NCBI RefSeq assembly: GCF_000018405.1
Contig: NC_009943.1
Coordinates: 685,001-749,000, forward strand
DNA from: Desulfosudis oleivorans Hxd3
GTDB taxonomy: Bacteria > Desulfobacterota > Desulfobacteria > Desulfobacterales > Desulfosudaceae
DNA length: 64,000 nt
Direction of reading: 5' to 3'
The translations under genes were made by a program, and so were the position numbers. Within the stretch, counting starts at the first letter, position 1. Every line of letters begins with the position of its first letter. Below are positions 26,801 through 41,800 of this stretch, piece after piece. Below the pieces are notes generated by a model, which was given only the letters and a program-made list of their open reading frames with translations, was not told the origin of the DNA and did not search any database.

Positions 26801-29800
26801 TCCAGGGGCCGATCCTGAACCCTTCGGGCACCACCCGGATTGAGACCGACGGCGTGATTCAGCAGGCCGGGGACAGTGCTTACGTGAATGGCCTTCGTGT
26901 CGAGCTGGACGCGGAAAAAGGTATCGGCAGCAACACGGCACTTAACACCAACCTGGCCGACGGCCCCGTGTATCAATATACCTCTGTTTATACCGGATAC
27001 CCCGACGACTACGCGGACGAGAGCAAGCGGGGAATGACCACCCTTACCACCAATGACCGGGTAAAACTGGCCGCGGATTATGCCGGCGGTGGCGAGCCGG
27101 GCGCGGTTTACCGGTATACCGGGGATCCGGCCGACCGGGATCTGCGGGTCCAGGATTACAGCGACACCAGCCTGTGGGAGAAGGTCGACCATCGGCCCAG
27201 TCTCAGCGCTGTTACCACGTCCGGGAAAATTCAGATCAACGAGATCATCGGCGACCTGTTTGTCGATCAGGTTCAGACCGGCCACGATGCCATGGGCTCG
27301 GGAAGCAATGTGGCCCTGACGGCCCAGGGCGGTATTTATGTGGCCCAGACCCCTGAAGGCGGCTGGTATACCGGCCTGGTGCAGGGCGGAACAATTGAAC
27401 TGACGGCGGGAAACGGCGGCATCGGCAACAGCGCCAGCCATCCCCTTACCCTTGATTCCGGCACCCTGCTGAAAGATCACGTGGCGATTTCCACCGTGGG
27501 CGATGTTTACCTGAAGGAGGTTTCGGGGGATCTGCGGTTAAAGAAAATCGATGCATCGGGCAAGAATGTCTATATCGAGGTTGCCAATGGTTCCCTGCTG
27601 GATGTCAACCAGGACGCGACAAGGGACGAGCGGACCTACAACGAGCTGAAGGATGGGGTTTGGAGCGACCTTGCGCTGACCGACAGCACCGGGGCCCAGG
27701 GCAAGATCGACAATATCGTGCTCTCGTTTCAGATGACCAGGCAGCAGGAATATCAGACCTACTGGATCTATCGTAACACGCAGCCCGATCCTTCCGTCTA
27801 TGATTCGAATCATACTGTAACCCTGTCCGCGGCGGACGAGGCCGCGTATCGGGCATTTTACGCCGACCTGGGAAAGACGGAGGCGGAAATCGACGACGCC
27901 ATCACCACACTGGAAAACAGCCGCACCACCCAGTACCATACCCTGCACACCCAGTTTGACGACTATTTTTCCGACCGGGGACAGGCATTCCCCGCCAGTT
28001 ACGATTCGGGCTTTGTCTATGAACTGAGCCCCGACGAGGAGAGCACCCTTCGCGGGAGCGTCAAGGTCTGGACCGAGGAGGAACTGCTTTACGCCATCGG
28101 GGCCGGGCTGCTGAAGCCGGTCTCAGATACCCAGGCCACTATTGAGGATCCCAATGTGGTGGGCGCTGATGTGACCCTTATCACCACGGGTGGTGTGGGC
28201 AACGCCGGCGGGCGGATCGTCATTGATCTGACCAGCGGCGATTTTCACCTGACATCCGACGAGCGGGTGGCCATGGCCGCGGCCGAGCGGGATGACGTGG
28301 CCTACTGGGGTGAATCCGCCACCGCCACCGTCAAGTTTGTGGATGCCGGCACCGCGGACCAGATCGTCCGGACCGACGGCCAGACATGGACCGGTTTTGC
28401 CGAGGGCGACCGGATTCGGGTCACCGGCAGTACGGATAATGATGATTACTACCTGATCACGGAAGTAAATGGCGCTACGATCACCCTGAGCGCCGATGAT
28501 GCCCTGGTCAACGAGACCGGTGCCACCGTGAGCTTTCAGCACGAGGTGCTGGATCCTCTGGACACCTCCCTGGTCAAGGAGACCATCACCATCGACCAGA
28601 AGGAAGACGTGGACGTGGAGGCTTCCGGCGAGATCAACATCACGGCCGGCGGTAACGTCTACCTGGGGTCGGAAAGCAACCTCAACCTCGACACGGTCCG
28701 GGCCGGGGAGACGGTCCGCATCAAGGGCAGCCAGGGCATTTACAATGTGGCCCTTTCCGGTGAGACCAACGTGATCAGCGGGGACCTGGTCCTGGAAGCG
28801 GCCGCGGCCTCCGTCGGAACCGGCGATAATCCCATTACCGTGAACCTGAACGGCGAGGCCACCACCACGGCCCGGGCCGGTACGGATATATATATCAACA
28901 GCGTCGGCGACACCCTCTACGTGGGGACCATGTATGCCAGGACCGGCGGGGTGTACTTGCAGGCCGACGGTTCCATCGTGGACGGGTTTAATTCCTATTT
29001 TGAGAACATTCGGGCCAACGTGGTGATTCTTACCGCCGGCGGCGGTATCGGTGAACCGGGCGACTACCTGGATGTGAATATCCTGGGAACCGGGACGTTG
29101 ACGGCCACGGCTGGGGGCTCTATTCGAATTGCCGAAACCGACGGCAACATGTATGTCAATCGGGTCACCTCCAGCGGGGGTGACGTAGATCTGAAGGCGC
29201 ACCAGTCCATTCTGGACGCCAATGAAGACATCGCGGTGGATGTGACCGGCAACACCATCTCTTTGACCGCGGAAGTCGGCGGCATCGGCGTGTCGGGCAA
29301 CGACCTGGACATCGACAGCGCCCACTCCGGTCCCGGCGTGGTGAACGCATCCAGCCTGCTGGGCAATATTTACATCATTGAACCCGACGGCGATCTTTCT
29401 CTCGGGCAGGTGGGCACAGGAGATGCCTATACCGCTTTTATAACCGTGCCCATGGGCAGTATCTTCAACGGCCTGACCGGCGACGGCACCAACATCACCT
29501 CCGGCAAGACCTACCTGGTCGCAAAGGACCATATCGGACAGGAGGGTGCGTCCATAACAACCGCGGTCGGCAACCTCGAGGGACTGGCCACCACCGGCAG
29601 TGTCTGGATCGCCAACCTCGGCGCCCTGACCGTGGGCGGCGTTGTGGAGGAGGAAAAGCCAGGTATCCTCAGCGGCGGGTCGGTGACCGTCGGCGCCGGC
29701 AGCCCGGTTTACCTGCAGGAATCCATCACCGCGGCAAGCGGGAACATCACAATCACATCCTATGACGATAATGACGATGATGGCACCTATCCCTGCGGCC

Positions 29801-32800
29801 TTGCCAGGACAGACGACATCTATGTCCCGGAAGGTGTATTCCTGAATGCCGAGGCCGGAAACGTCATTCTCAGGGCCGGGGACGATCTGTTTATTGACGG
29901 TACAGTGTCGGCGGCGGGTGATGTCATCATGTATATCGATTTTGGCAATGCCGATCCCGGCGTGGGGGGCACGGTCCACATCTCCGCCGTTGCCACTGTC
30001 ATTGGCAGCCAGGCCTTTATCTACGGCGACAGCGATGACGACCACTTTCCAATGATTGAACCGCTGTATGACATTGCCGGCGCTGTTACCCTGACCGGTT
30101 TCGGCGGCAGCGATCTGTATGAAATCGAACTGTACGGCATTGGCGCGGCCCTGTTCAATGTGTATGACGAAAGCCCCGCGGCCGACCTGGGCAATGACAG
30201 CCTGCGGATTTACGCCACGGATGAGGCCGATGTTTTCCTGTTCCGTCCCGGCGCCATCATCAGCCTGGAAATGGACGAAAACCGGGTGCCGGTGGAAAAC
30301 GGCGTGGTGGAACGGGTCAACTACAACGGCGACATCAATGCCGGGGTGTATGTATTCGGCCGCGACGGGGACGACACCTTTGTGTTTGACGACACCAATT
30401 CACCTGTCACCGTCTACGGAGATGCCGGAGACGACACCTTCCAGGTGGGCCAGATGTTTGAGTCCCCCCGGGCCGCCAATGCCGGCCTGGCCCCTGAAGA
30501 CTGGTTTGACACCACCCTTACCACCCAGGGGTATTTGTCCAACGGCATCAGCTTTCCGGCGACGATGTACGGCGGTGTCGGCGAAGACACCTTCACGGTT
30601 TATCGCAACCTGGCCGAGCTTTCCCTTTATGGGGAGGAGGACAACGACACCTTTATCGTCCGGGCGTTTGTGAAGGTGGATCCCAACGATCCCAAGGCGC
30701 CCTTTACCAATATCAACGGCGGCCAGGGCGCGGATTTTATCTCCTATACCGTCAACGCGCCGGTCAACATCGAAGGGGGTGACGGCACCGACACCCTGAC
30801 CGTGGTGGGCACCGAGTTTGGCGATGATTTTGTGGTGACCGACAGCGGCGTCTACGGCGCCGGTCTGTTTGTCCGGTACGGCGGTATTGAAGAGGTGGTG
30901 GTCAACGCCCTGGAAGGCAACGACACCTTTTTTATCGCCTCCACCAGTGAAGATGTGGCGGTATCCCTTATCGGCGGTCTGGGCAGTGATGACTTTAACG
31001 TGGGCGGCGGTACCGACGGCGAGCCGATTTCCGTGGTGAGCAATGACCTCTTGGGCCACAGCGGCCTGATCGACCTGCTGGTAAACAGCGATCTCGCCGA
31101 TTCTGACTATGCCGGGGTTTTTGCCCAGGACGTGGCCGTTAATGTGATGGATGCCGATGCAGCGGGCGTTACGGTTCGTCTGCTGGAGGGCTCTTTGCGG
31201 GTTTTTGAGGACGGAACGGCACCCGCGGGCCTGGTCATGGCCCAGTATGCCGTGGCCCTGACGCGGCCGCCGGAAGAGGATGTTCGGGTTACGGCCAGCG
31301 CCACGCTGCCCACGGAGGCCGATATTGAAGCCGGGGGGCAGGGCATTGCCCTGAATGGAAACGAGCAGGGGGTGACGCTGCTGTTTGACGACAGCAACTG
31401 GTATGTTGAGCAGATTATCACCGTCACCGCACCGGACGACGCACTGACCGAGGGGTTGCGGACCTATGAGATCAAGCACAGCGTGGTCCAGGGGCGCTCT
31501 GCCGAGGACGGCGATGCGTACGATGGCCTGGCCGTACGCAGCCTGACGGTGGAGGCGGTTGATAATGACGCGCCCGGTGTGGTCATTGCCCAGCAGGGCA
31601 ATGACACAGTGGTGTTTGAAAAAGAAGAGATTCGGGCCTCTGATAAGTACACGGTGGTGTTGACATGCGCGCCGGAAACCGACGTAACCATCAATATCAG
31701 CGACCTGTCCGGCGGCCAGATCGACATTGTCAATGCCGGCGGCACGGCGATTGATCACCTGGTTTTCACGGTCGATAACTGGGACATTCCGCAGGATGTT
31801 TATGTCCGGGCCGTGGATGAGGGTGTGGCTGAGGGCACCCATTTTGCCAGGATCGTCCACGAGATCGTCACCACGGCGGGCACAAACTACGACGGCGTGG
31901 GAGTGTCGCAGCTGGATGTGAGGATCATTGATGGTATTCCAGGGGTATACGTGGAGCAGACCGGCGGATCCACCGATGTGGTGGAGCCCACCGATGACGT
32001 GCTGCTGGGGGTCGGGCAGGTCAGCCAGCCGGCGAATGTCGATGACACGACTATTGTCGCGGATTTCGGAGCCGCCGTGATCAATGAAGCCGCCGGCAAC
32101 AACGCCTTTCAGATGCCTCAGGATCTGGAGCTGGGAGGATGGGGGATCAATTACAGTGACGAGATCGGCGACAGGGAGGACAATACTTCTTTGACCCGCC
32201 CCCACATCACGGTTCAGGCGACCGGAGACGACACGGTGGACTATTTTTCCTTTGAGGTCACCCAGGCCATGCTTGACACCGCCGGTGGTGCCGTTGCCGT
32301 GACCCTTGATATCGACCATGGTTTCGAGGCCGATTTTGTTGCCGGGGAATACGATTCGATCTGGTGGATTTCCACCCTGGCCCTTACCGGCCCGTCGGGC
32401 GATACCGTTTACGGCGCGATCAGCAATCCCGCCTGGGGGCAGGCCGGCAGCAGCACGTTCTATGATGCCTATCTTGAGACCGCGGTGTCTGAAGCCGGCA
32501 CCTACACGATTAAGGTGGGAGACCTGCTGGGCCTGATTCTGGGTACCGGCGAAGGGCTCCCCTTGGGAGCCGATTATGACCTTCACGTATCGGTGGAAGC
32601 CCATGACGTGGATACCTTCACCTATGAGGCCCGGCCTCAGTTCGAGGATGAAAAGGGCAACAATACCGGGCAGTCCATTGAAGATACGGACTACTGGTAC
32701 ACCTATTTTAACCCCGATATCGGGGACCAGGAAAACCCGGCCGGCGGCGTCATCGATTCCAACACCGCCTACACCTCGATCATCGGTGATGGAGACGGCT

Positions 32801-35800
32801 CATGGGACAAATATACCTTTGAAGTCACCCAGGCCATGCTGCTCCCGGGAGCCGGCCTGGTGAGCGGCATTGCGGACAGCAGCCAGTATTACCTGGATGC
32901 CGGCATTCGGCTCAACGGCGATGTGATGGCAAACGATGTCTGGACCATCACGATCAACGGTCAGGATTACGCTTATACGGTTCAGGATACGGACACCACC
33001 CTGGCCGATATCATCAGCGGACTGGCCGGTGAGATCAATGACCTGGCCGATGATTCTGCGGATGACTACTACAGCGTTACCGCGGCCCTGAACAGCACGG
33101 ACCCGGCGGTCCTGGACCTTTCAGATCCCAACGGGTTTATTTTTAACGGATTGACCCAGACGGTTCAGGCGGCCGGCCGGGTCACCCAGACCCTTGATAC
33201 CGGCGGCGTTTATTTTACCTCGGCCGATATTGTTTTTGACCCGGCCGCTGTGATTACGGCCGGTGATGTCTGGTCAGCAGTGATAAATGGCACGACCGTC
33301 GATTACGAGGTACAAACCGGTGACACCCTGGCCACGGTGATTGACGAACTGGTCGGCGACATAGACGGGACGTATGCGCCGGAGCGGATTGGCGACGCCA
33401 CCCTGCGGCTGACCGATGCCACGGGCTTTACCCTGAACTTTGCGCAGGCCGGGGCCAGTCCGGAAGCAACGGCTGTGATTACCGGAACAGTGATGGACGC
33501 CGAGGCCGAATCCGTTTCCTGGCAGACGGTTACGCTGGATCTGACCGGTACGCCTGTTTACGGACAGACATGGACCCTGACCTTTAACGGCAGCGCGGAC
33601 GCCGCGTACACGGTGGACGACGGCGACACGCTTGCGGATATCGCCGCGGGGCTGAAAGCGGACGCCCCGGCCGGCTACACGATCCTGGCCAACGGCCGTT
33701 CTGTAACGGTGAGCCGGCTCAATGGCGACAGTTTTACCGTGGACCTGGAGATCACCCAGTCCCCGGCGGACATGCCCGGCGTGGTGGACGGAGACGCCAG
33801 CTACTGGTCCGAGGCAAAGGTGGTGTTTGCCGGGCCGGTGAATGTCGGAGAAACCTGGACAATGACCCTGACGGACACCAGCGGTGCTGCCACTGTTTAT
33901 TCGTACGATGTTCAGGACGGTGATGATATCGATGATGTCGGAGACGCCTTTGAGGATCAGATTGCCTCTGCCTCCTATAGAAACCGCAGCAACACCCTGA
34001 CGATTACCGAGGCCGGGGGTGTGAGTGTTGCGCTGGACATTACCGCGGCTTCGACCGCCCAGGGGACCATGACGGTAAGCGCTACGAACAGCATTGCGGC
34101 GTTGACCGCCGTGGATATCGACCTTTCCGGCACTTCCCTGACCACGCCTCCCGCGGAGAAGTGGGAGCTGACCCTGGATGGGGTCACTTATGAATATTCC
34201 GCCGGTTCCGACGACACCGTGGATACGGTGGGGCAGTGGTTTGAGGACAACGAGGCCATCGCGAATGCGGGCTTTGCGGTTACCTATGATGATACAACGG
34301 ATACGGTCTCGGTTTCCAGGACGGATACGGGAGTGTTTACCTGCGGTTTTTCCGTGGGCGGCAGTGGTTCGGCCACATTCGATACCACTGAAAGCACCAG
34401 CCATTATGCCCAGGCGGTCTTCGACCTCGGCGGGTCGGCCCAGGTCGGTGAGATATGGACCCTGACCCTGGACGGTGTGGATTACACCCGTGAGATCAGT
34501 GGGCTCGTCTATACCGTTGACAATGTGGGGCAGCGGTTTGACTGGAGCTCGACGATTTCTTCCGCGGGGTTTGATGTCGACTACAACACGCGGACCAACA
34601 GGCTTACCGTGACGCGGGAAGACGGCCGGGCCTTTACCGCCTCGGCGTCGGTAAGTCCGCCGCCGGTGACCGGCACGGCAGTTGTGGATCTGGACAACAG
34701 CAGCGCCAGCCATTACACCCGGGCCGACATCGACCTGAACAGGCCGGTTGCCGCCGGAGAGACCTGGGAATTAACGGTGACGCAGTTGGACGGCACCGAA
34801 ACCACCCACACTTATGTGGCGGGCGATGAGACGGGTGACGGCACCGTTGACGCCGATGATGTAGGCGCCTGGTTTGCCGGTCAGCTGGGAGCCGCCGCCT
34901 CTTATGACGCTGATACAGACACCCTGACGATCACGGATGCTGACGGGGTACAGGTCGCTTTTTCGATTATTGTTAACGGCAGTGCCGTGTTCAGCGGCAC
35001 GCCCGATGCCGGCTGGAGCGCCGATATTCAGATCAACGGGTCGTTCGCGGCCGAAGATCAGTGGTCTCTGACCCTTGACGGCACCCCTTACGCACCTTAC
35101 ACGGTTGATGCCGCCGATACCGGCCTGGATGATGTGGCAAGCGGGCTGGGCGATATCGTGGACGCCGATTATACCGTTGACGTGACCGGTAACACCCTGC
35201 ATGTGACAAACGCCGATGGGTCGGCTGTTCTGGTGAACCAGGTGGCGCAGCTAAGGACGGTCGCCGGTGCGCAGGTGGCCGGCGGCACGCAGGACGGCCT
35301 GGAACACTGGATCGATGTCACTATCACCCTGCAGAAGGAAGGCCCGCTGCTTGAGGGCGAACTGTGGGCCGTGACGATTCACGGCGTTACCTATGAATAT
35401 ACCGTCCAGGAAACCGGGGAGACACTGGCGTATGTGGCCTCTCAATTGAAGTCCGTCCTGGAGGCCGCCCCGGAACTGGCCGGCGCCACCATTAGCGCCA
35501 GCAGCGGGGTAATTTCCATCACCGGGCTCAATGGCGACACGGTTGATGCATCCCGGGGGAACGGCACGGTGCTGGGGATTTTCGACATTGATTACGGGAG
35601 TGTGCTCAAAAACGTTCTCTATGAGCAGACGTATATCACCACTGATCTGCCCTGGGGTGGTTCCGCAACGTTTCCGGGGCCGCTTGTTCCCCATGATATC
35701 ATGACCAGTTTTTATCTCCGGCTGGTGGATGTTGACAGTGACGAGGTGCTGGCCACGAGCACCTATGCCGACTGGGTGGACAAGGGCAGCACCACCCCTG

Positions 35801-38800
35801 CGGACCCGTTTCTTTCTTACCTGTTTGAAGAGGACGGTCTTTACCGGATCGAGGTGGGTACTTACGCCGACTCCCTGGACGGTTATGTGGCCGACATGAT
35901 CCGCGGGGTGAAGAAGGGGCTTTCCTACCAGCTCAACGTGTCTTTGCAGAACCACGCGGTCAATCCGGACGTGATCAGCCTGGAAGGCAGGACCCTGACG
36001 ATCACCGAAGGGGCGGGAGCGGGCCAGTCCTTTATTATCGATGGTTATGACCCGGCAACCAGCACGTTTACCCTGGACAGCGCGCTTGTTGCAGCGGTGG
36101 ACCGTACCAGCCGGTTCGAGGTCTCATACGACATTCTGGATTTTACTGCGTATGCCGAAACCACGGACACCTTCACAGTGGTACTGACGGCACCGCCGGC
36201 GGATGGGGAAACAGTCACGGTGGATGTGGCCTCCGTTATTACCCGGACCTACAACTCGGACCTGGCCTTTGTGGACGAGGCGAACAACGGGGAGCGGGAG
36301 GACTATCAGGTTTATGTAAACGGTGTCCTGAGTGACGTTCTGACATTTGACGCAAGTAACTGGTACCTCCCGCAGGATGTGACCGTTACGGCCATTCACG
36401 ACAACGTGGTGGACGGCAGCGACGCCCAGATCTTCCCGGCCATGGAAGAGCGGGTGGCCTATATTCGCGGACCGCTCACCATTAACGGTGGCGAGGTGAC
36501 CAGCGAGGAACTGATCCTGGAAGCACCCTACATGCTGCCGGGCGAAACCAACGAGCTGATACCGGACGGCGATATCGAGTCCGCCGGTACCAACGGCAGT
36601 GGAAAAGCCACGCTGACGGATAGCGATATCACCCATTATGACCCCCAGTACGGGCAGGTGGGCGGATTTGATCCACGAATGAACGACGCCCTCTACCAGG
36701 TGAAGATTCTTGACGGCGATCTGGCCGGCACCATCATGGACGTGGAATCGGTGGACGGGAACACCATTACGTTTGTTCAGGACTGGCCCGGCGGCGTGGC
36801 CCCGGCAGCCGGGGTCCATTATTACTACATGCCGGTCAATCCCAACATGCGGGTGAATGAGGCCGACCAGGTCGATACCCTGAATGTGTTCAACGGTGAC
36901 AGCCCGTCGAACGACACGGGCGTGTTAACAGCGGACCGGCTTTACGGCCTGGGCATGGGACCGGACACGGTCATTGCCGGCGAGGAAGTGCCCGGCGGCA
37001 TTCAGTATGCCAACCTGGAGGTGTTGAACCTGGAGCTGGGGTACGGCAGCGACACCCTGACCATTGAGTCGACCCACCAGGGCGCTACCACGGTTTCCGG
37101 CGGTGACGGAGACGACACCATCACCGTCAGAACCATCGCCGGCCACACCGTTGTGGATACCGGCGACGGTGCGGACACCGTCTGGGTCGGCAGTGACGAC
37201 GGGGTGGCAGACCAGATCAACGGTCTGCTGACCCTCGTGGCCGGTGGAGACGGGGACGCCGTTTATATCGACGACAGCCAGGATGCCAGCGACAATGCCG
37301 GCACCCTGACCCAGACCACCCTGACCGGACTGGATATGCCCTCGGTGGCGGATGTTCAGACTGTCAGCGTGCGTGCCGAGAGCGGCAGCTACCTTCTGAC
37401 CACGGCCGGCTTCGGGACCGCCGCCGGTCTGGCGGATTCGGCCAATGTTACGCGGACCCCCGATGCGGCTACGGTGACCATTGATTTTGATCTGTATACT
37501 GATGATACCGACCTGGTCCGCCTGCGGCTGGAGGAACTCTACGGGGTGTCCGGCGGTATCCAGGTGACGGAAACGGTTGATGGCTTCACCAAGACATACA
37601 CCATTGTGTTTGCCGGGGATCTGGCAGGGCTCGATCTGCCCCAGCTGGTCTGGGCCGAGACCCTGGATACCACGGACCTGGTTGTGGGAGATCCGGACAG
37701 CTCAGTCGATGTGGAAACCGGGACGGTTCAAAACGGCACCACGGCTTCCCTGCTTAATACCGTTCAGGCGCTGACCGTGGATGCCGGTGCTGATGCCGGC
37801 GGCACCTACCGGATCGGTCTGCGCGGGTTTGAAACGGTCTACAATGCGAGACGGGACTGGACAGATTACGTTTACACGGGGAATCCGGACCTGGTCGTGT
37901 GGACCGACCCCATCGCCCACGACGCCGATGCCGAGGCGGTGTACGCCGCCCTGGCCCCGATCCTGAATCCGAACAACAGCCGTGACGACCTGCCATGGAC
38001 CCATAACGTGGCGGTCCGCAAGATTGATAATGTGCTGTTTGTTACCTTCCAGGGTGAATATGGCGACCTGGAGATCGCACAGGAAGATATCGATACCACC
38101 GGCCTGACCGGCACGGTGGATATCGGACTGGATACGCGCGTCAATGGAATCAACTATTACGGCGTGGAAACCCTGAACATTGACCTGGGCGCCGGCAACG
38201 ACCGGTTCAATATCAAAGGCACGGTGCCGGAAAGCCGGCTCAACCTTACCCTGGGCGCCGGAGATGATACGGTCAATGTGTATGACGATGCCCGGTCCCT
38301 GGACGCGATTCAGGCCGAGGTCAACATCGACTTCATGGCCGGCACCAACACCCTGAACGTGGACGGCTCAGGTGATACGGCACCGGATGACAGTATCATT
38401 ATTACCAATGGTTCTATTACCGGCCTGGCGCCGGGGGATATCAATTACCAGAGCACCGGCGGCAACATGGCCGGGGGCATAACGATCTGGAGCGGCACCG
38501 GCGGAGACACCATAGCGGTTGACAGTACCCATCGCACCGACGGCGTGCGGACCATAACCACCCTGAACACCAACGAGGGGAATGACAGCGTCACGGTTTT
38601 GCTTGATGCCGATACGGACGGATTCTTTGTGGTCAATGCGCAGGCCGGGGATGATACCGTGGACGGTTCTGCCTCCAGCCGGTCCCTGGTAATTTTTGGC
38701 GGAGACGGCGCGGATGAAATTTACGGGGGCAGCGGTGATGACATTGTCTTTGGCGACCAGGGCCGGGTCTACTATCGAAATGAAACCGGCGAAGTGGTCA

Positions 38801-41800
38801 CTTCCCTTGGCAATGGTACGCCGATTGCGGGCAATACGGTTGAAGTAACGTCTACCTGGGATTTTTCGGCAAACACGGACCCGCTGACCAGTTCCCGGGT
38901 AATCCGCCTGGACGGCGGCGCTGAAAACGGCGAAACATGGTCCGTTGGTATAAAAGAGAACGGCACAACCCTGGTCTCGGTTGCCTGCACGGTTGTCGAT
39001 GACGTGGCTGAGACCCCTGAAACCATTGTTGCACAGCTTGCCCTGCTGCTGGAGGCTGAACTGGCCGCCCAGGGCCTTGCCGGTTATACGGTTGATGCCC
39101 AGGGCAGCAACCTGATCATCAGCAACACCAACGGGTTTTTGAAGTTTTCGGTGACCCATGGTGTTATCACGGAAGATCGGACCGACGGCGTGGCCCGGAC
39201 GCCTGTGAATATTTTCACGGTTGATCCGGGTATCGGCGGCATGGATACGATTGATGCCGGTGACGGTAATGAAACCATTTTTGGCGGGTTCGGCGCGGAT
39301 ACGATCACAGCCGGTGCCGGGGACCACGTGGTAATGGGCGATAACGGCGTTGTTGAATACGACACCGACGGCGCGCCCATGGTGCTTGAGACTACGGACA
39401 CGGCCGGCCATCCCGAATACGGCGGGGACGATACCATCACCATCACCGGTGACGGGAACAACCATATTCTGGGCGGCATGGGCAGCGACACCATTGGCAC
39501 GGAAGCCACCACCGCCGGGACCACGGACGTGATCCTGGGTGACAACGGCCGGGTGACCTACGCGGGCGATACCGGCGCACTGGAACTGTCTGAGATCGTG
39601 TCCGCCGAGACCTCCACCGGCGGAGACGATCAGATCACCACCGGCGACGGTGACAAGCACATCTTCGGCGGTTATGGAGTCGATACGATCACGGCCGGAG
39701 CCGGAGACCATGTGGTAATGGGCGACAACGGCGTTGTTGAATACGACACCGACGGCGCACCCCTGGTGCTTGAGACCACGGACACGGCCGATCATCCCGA
39801 GTACGGCGGGGATGACACCATCACCATCACCGGCGACGGGAACAACCATATTCTGGGCGGCATGGGCAGCGACACCATTGGAACGGAAGCCACCACCGCC
39901 GGCACCACGGATGTGATCCTGGGCGACAACGGCCGGGTGACCTACACGGGCGCAACCGGCGCACTGGAGCCGTCTGAGATTGAGTCCACCGAGATATCCA
40001 CCGGCGGAGACGATCAGATCACCACCGGCGATGGAGACAAGCACATTTTCGGCGGTTATGGAGTCGATACGATCACGGCCGGGGCCGGAGACCATGTGGT
40101 AATGGGCGACAACGGCGTTGTTGAATACGACATCGACGGCGCGCCCCTGATTCTTGAGACCACGGATACGGCTGACCATCCCGAGTACGGCGGGGATGAC
40201 ACCATCACTATTACCGGTGACGGAAGCAACCATATCCTGGGCGGCATGGGCAGCGACACCATTGGAACGGAAGCCACCACTGCCGGCACCACGGACGTGG
40301 TCCTTGGCGACAACGGCCGGGTGACCTACGACGGTCCTGTAGGCGGTCTTGAGCTCTCCGGTATTGAGTCCACCGAGATATCCACCGGCGGAGACGATGT
40401 GATCACCACCGGCGACGGTGACAAGCACATCTTCGGCGGTTATGGAGTCGATACGATCACTGCCGGTGCCGGGGATCACGTGGTAATGGGTGACAACGGC
40501 GTTGTGTCATACGACACCGACGGCGCACCCATGGTGCTTGAGACCACGGATACGGCTGACCATCCCGAGTACGGCGGGGATGACACCATCACTATTACCG
40601 GTGACGGAAGCAACCATATCCTGGGCGGCATGGGCAGCGACACCATTGGCACGGAAGCCACCACTGCCGGCACCACGGACGTGATCCTTGGCGACAACGG
40701 CCGGGTGACCTACGACGGTCCTGTGGGCGGTCTTGAGCTCTCCGGTATTGAGTCCACCGAGATATCCACCGGCGGAGACGATGTGATCACCACCGGCGAT
40801 GGAGACAAGCACATTTTCGGCGGGTTCGGCATTGATACGATCACTGCCGGCGCCGGGGATCACGTGGTAATGGGTGACAACGGCGTTGTTGAATACGACA
40901 CCGACGGCGCGCCCAGAGTTCTTGAGACCACGGATACGGCTGACCATCCCGAGTACGGCGGGGATGACACCATCACCATCACCGGCGACGGGAACAACCA
41001 TATCCTGGGCGGCATGGGCAGCGACACCATTGGAACGGAAGCCACCACTGCCGGCACCACGGACGTGATCCTTGGCGACAACGGCCGGGTGACCTACGAC
41101 GGTCCTGTGGGCGGTCTTGAGCTCTCCGGTATTGAGTCCACCGAGATATCCACCGGCGGAGACGATCAGATCACCACCGGCGATGGAGACAAGCACATTT
41201 TCGGCGGGTTCGGCATTGATACGATCACTGCCGGCGCCGGGGACCACGTGGTAATGGGCGACAACGGCGTTGTGGCATACGACACCGACGGCACGCCCAG
41301 AGTCCTTGAGACCACGGACACGACCGACCATCCCGAGTACGGCGGGGACGATACCATCACTATTACCGGTGACGGGAACAACCATATTCTGGGCGGTATG
41401 GGCAGCGATACCATCGGCACGGAAGCCACCACCGCCGGGACCACGGACGTGATCCTTGGCGACAACGGCCGGGTGACCTACGACGGTCCTGTAGGCGGTC
41501 TTGAGCTCTCCGGTATTGAGTCCACCGAGATATCCACCGGCGGAGACGATGTGATCACCACCGGCGATGGAGACAAGCACATTTTCGGCGGGTTCGGCAT
41601 TGATACGATCACGGCCGGCGCCGGAGACCACGTGGTAATGGGCGACAACGGCGTTGTGGCACACGACACCGACGGCACGCCCAGAGTCCTTGAGACCACG
41701 GACACGACCGACCATCCCGAGTACGGCGGGGACGATACCATCACCATTACCGGTGACGGAAGCAACCATATCCTGGGCGGCATGGGCAGCGACACCATTG

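Noticed and set aside
28123-32604. Two minus-strand frames of 640 and 734 codons
   Set aside because: They are antisense to the giant gene, have no domain match I can see, and show the same antisense composition.
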